The position numbers and the translations under genes are program-made. From positions 1-64,000 of the forward strand of contig CAZVYX010000019.1 in assembly GCA_964631725.1 (NCBI GenBank): 64,000 nt of DNA, in the 5' to 3' direction. The DNA is from GCA-2731375 sp964631725. Its GTDB lineage: Bacteria > Pseudomonadota > Alphaproteobacteria > GCA-2731375. Of the stretch, positions 59,989 to 64,000 are shown in pieces. The stretch's first letter is position 1. Each line of letters opens with the position of its first letter. The notes under the pieces are model-generated. The model saw only the letters and a program-made list of their open reading frames with translations. It searched no databases and was not told the origin of the DNA.

Positions 59989-61152
59989 TCATGCGGCCGG
60001 GGAAAAATTTGCTTTTACTTCGCCAAAGGCCCAGTCCAGCCAAGGCGTCAGGTCTTCCAGATCGGCTTGTTCGACCGTTGCGCCGCACCAGATGCGCAGG
60101 CCCGTCGGGGCATCGCGGTGGCCGCCGATATCAAGGGCGGCGCCCTCTTCTTCCAGCAGCGCGACAAGCTGTTTCGCGACCGCGTTGCCGTCGCTATCGG
60201 AAAGTCCGGTAAACCAGTCATCGACAATTGATAGGCAGACGGAGGTCGTGGAACGGTTGGCTTCGTCTCTGGCGACATAGTCGATCCACGGCGTCCTGGC
60301 GACCCAGTCGGTAAGCACGCCGGCATTACGGTTGACCCGGTCGATCAAGGCCGGCAGACCGCCGACTGATTTGGCCCAGGCCAGAGTGTCGAGATAATCC
60401 TCGACACACAGCATTGACGGCGTGTTGATGGTTTCACCCCTGAATGGCCCTTCCGACAGCTTGCCGCCCTTGGTCAGGCGGAAAATCTTTGGCAGGGGCC
60501 AGGGCGGGGTGTGGCTTTCCAGACGTTCCACGGCGCGGGGGCCGAGGATCAGCATGCCATGGGCCGCTTCGCCGCCCAGCACCTTTTGCCAACTGAAGGT
60601 CACCACATCCAGCTTTTGCCAGGGCAGTTCCATGGCGAAGGCGGCGGAGGTGGCATCACAGATCGTCAGGCCGGTGCGGTCGTCGGGAATCCAATCCCCA
60701 TGGGGCAGGCGCACACCGGATGTGGTGCCATTCCAGCAGAACACCACATCGCGTTCGAAATCCACTTGGTCGAGATCCGGCAGCAGGCCATAATCCGCCT
60801 CCAACAGGCGGGCATCATCCAGCTTCAATTGCTTGTTGATATCCGTCGCCCAGCCGGCGCCGAAACTTTCCCATGCCATCACATCGACGCCGCGCGCGCC
60901 CAGCAGGGACCACAGGGCCATTTCCACCGCGCCGGTGTCGGACGCCGGTACGATGGCGATGCGGTAATCGTCCGGTACGCCCAGAATTTCGCGGGTGCCC
61001 TCAATCGCCGCCGACAGCCGCGCCTTGCCTTCGGCGGAGCGGTGGGACCGGCCCAGGGAGGCATTGGCCAGGGCGGCCGGCGTCCAGCCCGGGCGCTTGG
61101 CGCAGGGGCCGGAGGAGAAGTTGGGCATGGCAGGCTTGCGGTTCGGCTGCAT
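59989..61152 (-). CDS. serC: Phosphoserine aminotransferase
   Basis: A 387-aa PLP enzyme converting 3-phosphohydroxypyruvate to phosphoserine. N-terminal PNFSSGPCAKRPGW with SLGRSHRSAEGKARL is typical of the alphaproteobacterial/eukaryal-like branch. The Schiff-base Lys is in VVTFSWQKVLGGEAAHGM. ATG at 61152 has AAGGAT upstream; ATG at 61128 is possible. It is the first gene of serC-serA-hisZ-purA, preceded by a promoter and a short structured leader. Confidence 0.95.
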   Translation of the reverse strand: MQPNRKPAMPNFSSGPCAKRPGWTPAALANASLGRSHRSAEGKARLSAAIEGTREILGVPDDYRIAIVPASDTGAVEMALWSLLGARGVDVMAWESFGAGWATDINKQLKLDDARLLEADYGLLPDLDQVDFERDVVFCWNGTTSGVRLPHGDWIPDDRTGLTICDATSAAFAMELPWQKLDVVTFSWQKVLGGEAAHGMLILGPRAVERLESHTPPWPLPKIFRLTKGGKLSEGPFRGETINTPSMLCVEDYLDTLAWAKSVGGLPALIDRVNRNAGVLTDWVARTPWIDYVARDEANRSTTSVCLSIVDDWFTGLSDSDGNAVAKQLVALLEEEGAALDIGGHRDAPTGLRIWCGATVEQADLEDLTPWLDWAFGEVKANFSPAA

Positions 61153-61218
61153 GGCGCCAGATCCTTACTAGAATAGCCGCAAAAATTGGTCGCGGTGCTG
61201 GGTCTTGATTTTGGGCGG
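61153..61218 (-). ncRNA. Candidate serC leader RNA motif
   Basis: The transcribed leader between the predicted start near 61218 and serC is about 66 bases. It holds CAAGACCCAGCACCGCGACC, then AATTTTTGCGGCTATTC and AAGGAT just before the start codon. A cis-regulatory serC motif is known upstream of serC in Alphaproteobacteria, with hairpins near the ribosome-binding site. Position and taxonomic range fit, but I could not test the covariance model. Confidence 0.42.
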
Positions 61219-61224
61219 AGGCGG

Positions 61225-61252
61225 AGTTTACGTGCGCATCCGGCCCTGTCAA
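61225..61252 (-). promoter_or_regulatory. serC promoter
   Basis: On the minus strand, TTGACA (61252-61247), a 16-base spacer and TAAACT (61230-61225). This is the best sigma-70-like promoter in the window and points at serC. Initiation is expected near 61218. Confidence 0.65.
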
Positions 61253-61358
61253 CAGTGTTTTGCCGCACTGCAACATAAGGTCGCATTGGAGTTCGTATTT
61301 GACTTGACCGAGTTGGTCTGTTTCAGATGCGGGCGTCCTCAATAAATCCCGGAAATTC

Positions 61359-62495
61359 ATGATGATTCCCTGCCAGCGCCATTTGTTCGACATCCCCGAG
61401 GAAGTTGCCTATTTCAACTGTGCCTACATGTCCCCCTTGATGAAAAAGGTTGTCGCGGCGGGGCAGGAAGCGGTGGCATTGAAGGCGCAGCCGTGGCGGA
61501 TCAGCCCGCCGGATTTCTTCTCCACGCCGGAGCGGGCGCGCGAGCTGTTCGCCCGGTTGATCAATGCCCAGGCGGATGATATCGCGATCATTCCCGCCTG
61601 CAGCTACGGCACCGCGATAGCGGCGCAGAATTTGCCCGTTGGCAAGGGCCAGGAAATGCTGGTGCTGCAGGATCAGTTCCCTTCCAACGTCTATCCCTGG
61701 CGCGAACTGGCGGCTGACCGGGAGGCCGAGATCGTCACCATTCCCCGTGGCGGCAACGACGGCTGGACACCGCGCATTCTGGACGCCATCGGCGGCAATA
61801 CCGCCATTGTCGCCCTGCCGCACTGCCACTGGACCGACGGCAGCCTGATTAATCTGGAAGCGGTCGGCCGGCGTTGCCGCGAGGTTGGTGCCGCCCTGGT
61901 GGTCGATCTGACCCAGTCCATCGCCGCTTTGCCCTTTGATGTCACGCAGATCCAACCGGATTTCGCCGTGGCTGCGGGCTACAAATGGTTGATGGGCCCC
62001 TACACCCTGGGCTTCGTCTACGTCGCGCCGCAGCACCGGGATGGGCGGCCCCTGGAACATAATTGGATCGCCCGCCAGGGCAGCGAGGATTTCGCCGGTC
62101 TGGTGGATTATAAGTCAGATTTCCAGCCTGGCGCGCGGCGTTTTGACATGGGCGAGGGGGCCAACTTCACGGCCCTGCCCATGGCGGTCACGGCGATGCA
62201 GCAGCTATTGGATTGGGGGGTGGAAGAGATCCAGGAAACCCTGTCGGCGATGACCGGGACGATTGCCGCGCGCGCCGCGCCCCTGGGCCTGTCCGCCTCC
62301 GACCCGACGATGCGGGCCGGGCATTTCCTGGGCCTTGGCTTTCCTGGCGAGGTGCCCGCCGGTCTGCCCGAACGCCTGGGCCAGGAAGGCGTCTATGTTT
62401 CTGTCCGCGGACAGTCCATGCGGGTTACGCCGCATCTCTACAACAACGAGGCGGATATGGATCGGCTGATCAATGTATTGGCCGCCGCGCTGTAA
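61359..62495 (+). CDS. Class V aminotransferase-fold PLP enzyme (kynureninase/epimerase-like)
   Basis: A 378-aa fold-type I PLP enzyme: EEVAYFNCAYMSPLMKKV at the start, SYGTAIAAQNL for phosphate binding, ALVVDLTQSIAALPFD (pyridine Asp), and Schiff-base Lys in FAVAAGYKWLMGPYTLGFVY. It resembles isopenicillin-N epimerase/cysteine desulfurase-like proteins, most of unknown substrate. It is divergent to serC; its start at 61359 is within the upstream region of the serC promoter, so the two may share control. Confidence 0.88.
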   Translation: MMIPCQRHLFDIPEEVAYFNCAYMSPLMKKVVAAGQEAVALKAQPWRISPPDFFSTPERARELFARLINAQADDIAIIPACSYGTAIAAQNLPVGKGQEMLVLQDQFPSNVYPWRELAADREAEIVTIPRGGNDGWTPRILDAIGGNTAIVALPHCHWTDGSLINLEAVGRRCREVGAALVVDLTQSIAALPFDVTQIQPDFAVAAGYKWLMGPYTLGFVYVAPQHRDGRPLEHNWIARQGSEDFAGLVDYKSDFQPGARRFDMGEGANFTALPMAVTAMQQLLDWGVEEIQETLSAMTGTIAARAAPLGLSASDPTMRAGHFLGLGFPGEVPAGLPERLGQEGVYVSVRGQSMRVTPHLYNNEADMDRLINVLAAAL

Positions 62496-62617
62496 ATTCG
62501 CCTGTGCCACACTGTTGATACTGGGAAACAATATTGTTCGTTAACGTCGTATTGTCACCGTGAGGTCAACCACCTAGATTTTGTGCAACAACGCAATTCA
62601 AAGTAGGAGTTTAGTTC

Positions 62618-62860
62618 ATGTCTGAAGCCGTTATCGCCCAGCCGTTCCCGTATATGCAGGAGTTACAGGCGGACAAGGATTACTATTGGTGCACATGCGG
62701 CAAGAGCGCCAAGCAACCGTTCTGTGACGGTGCCCATAAGGAAGAGGGCGCCTTCACACCGCTAAAGTTCCAGGTCGAGGAGACCAAGAACTACGCCCTG
62801 TGCGGCTGCCGGCGCAACGATGGCAAGCCTTTCTGCAACGGCGCGCACAAGAACTTATAG
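62618..62860 (+). CDS. Double CDGSH iron-sulfur domain protein
   Basis: An 80-aa protein with two CDGSH-type motifs, CTCGKSAKQPFCDGAHK and CGCRRNDGKPFCNGAHK. Each has three Cys and one His for a 2Fe-2S cluster (the second has Asn for Asp). It lacks a membrane anchor. Such bacterial proteins are small redox or cluster-transfer factors. ATG at 62618 follows AGGAG. It stands alone and is convergent with the M20 gene. Confidence 0.93.
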   Translation: MSEAVIAQPFPYMQELQADKDYYWCTCGKSAKQPFCDGAHKEEGAFTPLKFQVEETKNYALCGCRRNDGKPFCNGAHKNL

Positions 62861-62893
62861 GCAGTCCTTCTTCGCGGAGTCCGAAACCTCCGG

Positions 62894-64000
62894 CTATTCT
62901 TCCCTGGCCAGGCGCGTTTCGATAATCTTGACGAAGGCCGAGGAACCCAAGGCCAAGGCAGTGTCGTCGAAGTCGTAGCTGGGGTTGTGCACCTGCACGG
63001 CGCCTTCGTAGCCATTGCCGATGTTGAAATAGGCTCCGGGCACCTTTTGCAGCATCCAGGAGAAATCCTCCGACGCCATGATCAAGGGGCCATTGCGGTC
63101 CATGTTCTCTTCCCCGACCATTTCCGAGATTACGTCGGACACAAAGGCGGCCTCGCTGGGTGTATTGACCGTGGGCGCGAAGAGATAGCGGAAGTCAAAC
63201 TCCGCCTTGGCGCCCATGCTGGCCGCGACGCCTTCGATGGTGCGGCGCATGTTGTTCTCCACCGTGGCCATGGCCTTTTCCGAGAAGCTGCGCACGGTGC
63301 CCGCCAGATGTGCCGTTTGCGGGATTACGTTGTAGGCATCGCCGGCATGCATTTGGGTAATCGAAAGCACCGCCGTCTCGTTCGATGAAAGATTCCGCGA
63401 GACGATGGTCTGCAGGGCGGTGATGATCTGGGCCGCGACAACGACCGGGTCGACGCCGCTTTCGGGCCGCGCGCCATGGGCGCCGACGCCTTCGATATTG
63501 ATGTCGAAAAAGCCGCCCCCCGCCATCATCGGCCCGGGCCGCACGGCGAACTTGCCCACTTCCAGGTTCTTGCGGTTATGCATGCCGAAAATCACGTCGC
63601 AGGGGAATTGTTCGAACAGGCCGTCCTCAATCATCGCCCTGGCCCCGCCGATGCCTTCCTCGGCCGGTTGAAAGATGAAGTGCACCTGGCCGTCGAAATC
63701 CATGGTCTCGGCCAGATAGCGCGCCGCGCCCAGCAGCATGGTGGTGTGGCCATCATGGCCGCAGGCATGCATCTTGCCATCGTAAGTGGAGCGGTGCGCG
63801 AAATCGTTGGCTTCATGCATGGGCAGGGCATCCATATCAGCCCGCAGGCCGACCGAACGGGTCGAATTGCCGACCCGCAAGGTACCGACGACACCGGTTT
63901 TGCCCAGACCGCGGTGCACTTCACAGCCATAGCCGGCCAGCTTTTCCGCCACCAGGTCCGAGGTTCGGGTCTCTTCAAAACCCAGTTCCGGATGGGCATG
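62894..64000 (-). CDS. M20-family amidohydrolase (N-terminus beyond the window)
   Basis: The frame is open to the right edge (HAHPELGFEETRTSDLVAEK at the edge), so the first 20 or so residues are outside. It is a zinc aminoacylase/hippurate hydrolase-like enzyme: DMDALPMHE, MHACGHDGHTTMLLGAA (metal and catalytic residues), FQPAEEGIGGARAMIEDG and the C-terminal ASEDFSWMLQKVPGAYF. It would cleave an N-acyl amino acid or related amide. The visible part is 368 codons. Confidence 0.93.
   Translation of the reverse strand, partial: HAHPELGFEETRTSDLVAEKLAGYGCEVHRGLGKTGVVGTLRVGNSTRSVGLRADMDALPMHEANDFAHRSTYDGKMHACGHDGHTTMLLGAARYLAETMDFDGQVHFIFQPAEEGIGGARAMIEDGLFEQFPCDVIFGMHNRKNLEVGKFAVRPGPMMAGGGFFDINIEGVGAHGARPESGVDPVVVAAQIITALQTIVSRNLSSNETAVLSITQMHAGDAYNVIPQTAHLAGTVRSFSEKAMATVENNMRRTIEGVAASMGAKAEFDFRYLFAPTVNTPSEAAFVSDVISEMVGEENMDRNGPLIMASEDFSWMLQKVPGAYFNIGNGYEGAVQVHNPSYDFDDTALALGSSAFVKIIETRLAREE

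Overview
The window is GC-rich, gene-dense chromosomal DNA from an alphaproteobacterium, most likely Rhodospirillales. Evidence includes the neighbouring xerC, DUF484, fructose-6-phosphate aldolase-like and priA genes, a serC-serA-hisZ-purA run, alphaproteobacterial-type promoters, TAXI-TRAP transporters and abundant acyl-CoA metabolism. No rRNA, tRNA, CRISPR array or transposase was seen. Genes at both edges are cut by the window.

Layout. 1-9.9 kb: a type I secretion locus. A divergent, open-ended, acidic Asn/Gly-repeat protein with no signal peptide (probable substrate) faces a tightly coupled operon of two ABC exporter half-transporters, an HlyD adaptor and an outer-membrane factor that carries two SPOR-like domains. 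9.9-14.4 kb: a ThDP enzyme, rpsU (with an apparent CTG start), a DHA2 drug-type exporter, a tiny Arg-rich protein and the first copy of a 105-bp repeat. 14.4-34 kb: catabolic genes. These are thiolase, AidB-like dehydrogenase and ketoacyl synthase on the minus strand; then an acyl-CoA ligase with two fused TRAP permeases around one TAXI receptor; then isochorismatase-like, GMC, epoxide-hydrolase-like and anti-sigma-like genes; then a hydroxyacid dehydrogenase, PLP lyase, MFS and enoyl-CoA hydratase operon.

34-42.7 kb: a minus-strand catabolic/redox cluster. Acyl-CoA synthetase, SDR and enoyl-CoA hydratase are followed, across the second 105-bp repeat, by a luciferase-like oxidoreductase, an FrdA-like flavoprotein, a stand-alone 2Fe-2S protein, a two-cluster ferredoxin and an AprA-like flavoprotein. 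This is the best candidate for an undescribed metabolic system. 42.7-49.3 kb: a small secreted protein, then an overlapping trio of hybrid histidine kinase, AmpG-like permease and macrodomain protein, then ComM/YifB and a 26-codon ORF with a perfect Shine-Dalgarno and its own terminator.

49.3-64 kb: housekeeping genes (xerC, DUF484, fsa-like, priA, purA, hisZ, serA, serC). They are interrupted by a contractile-tail remnant (complete sheath gene plus a tail-tube gene cut short at the end of priA). The right end has a class V aminotransferase, a double-CDGSH protein and an M20 amidohydrolase running off the edge.

Functions are assigned by recognising motifs and family resemblance by eye. No database search was run, and starts are chosen from ribosome-binding sites and family lengths.
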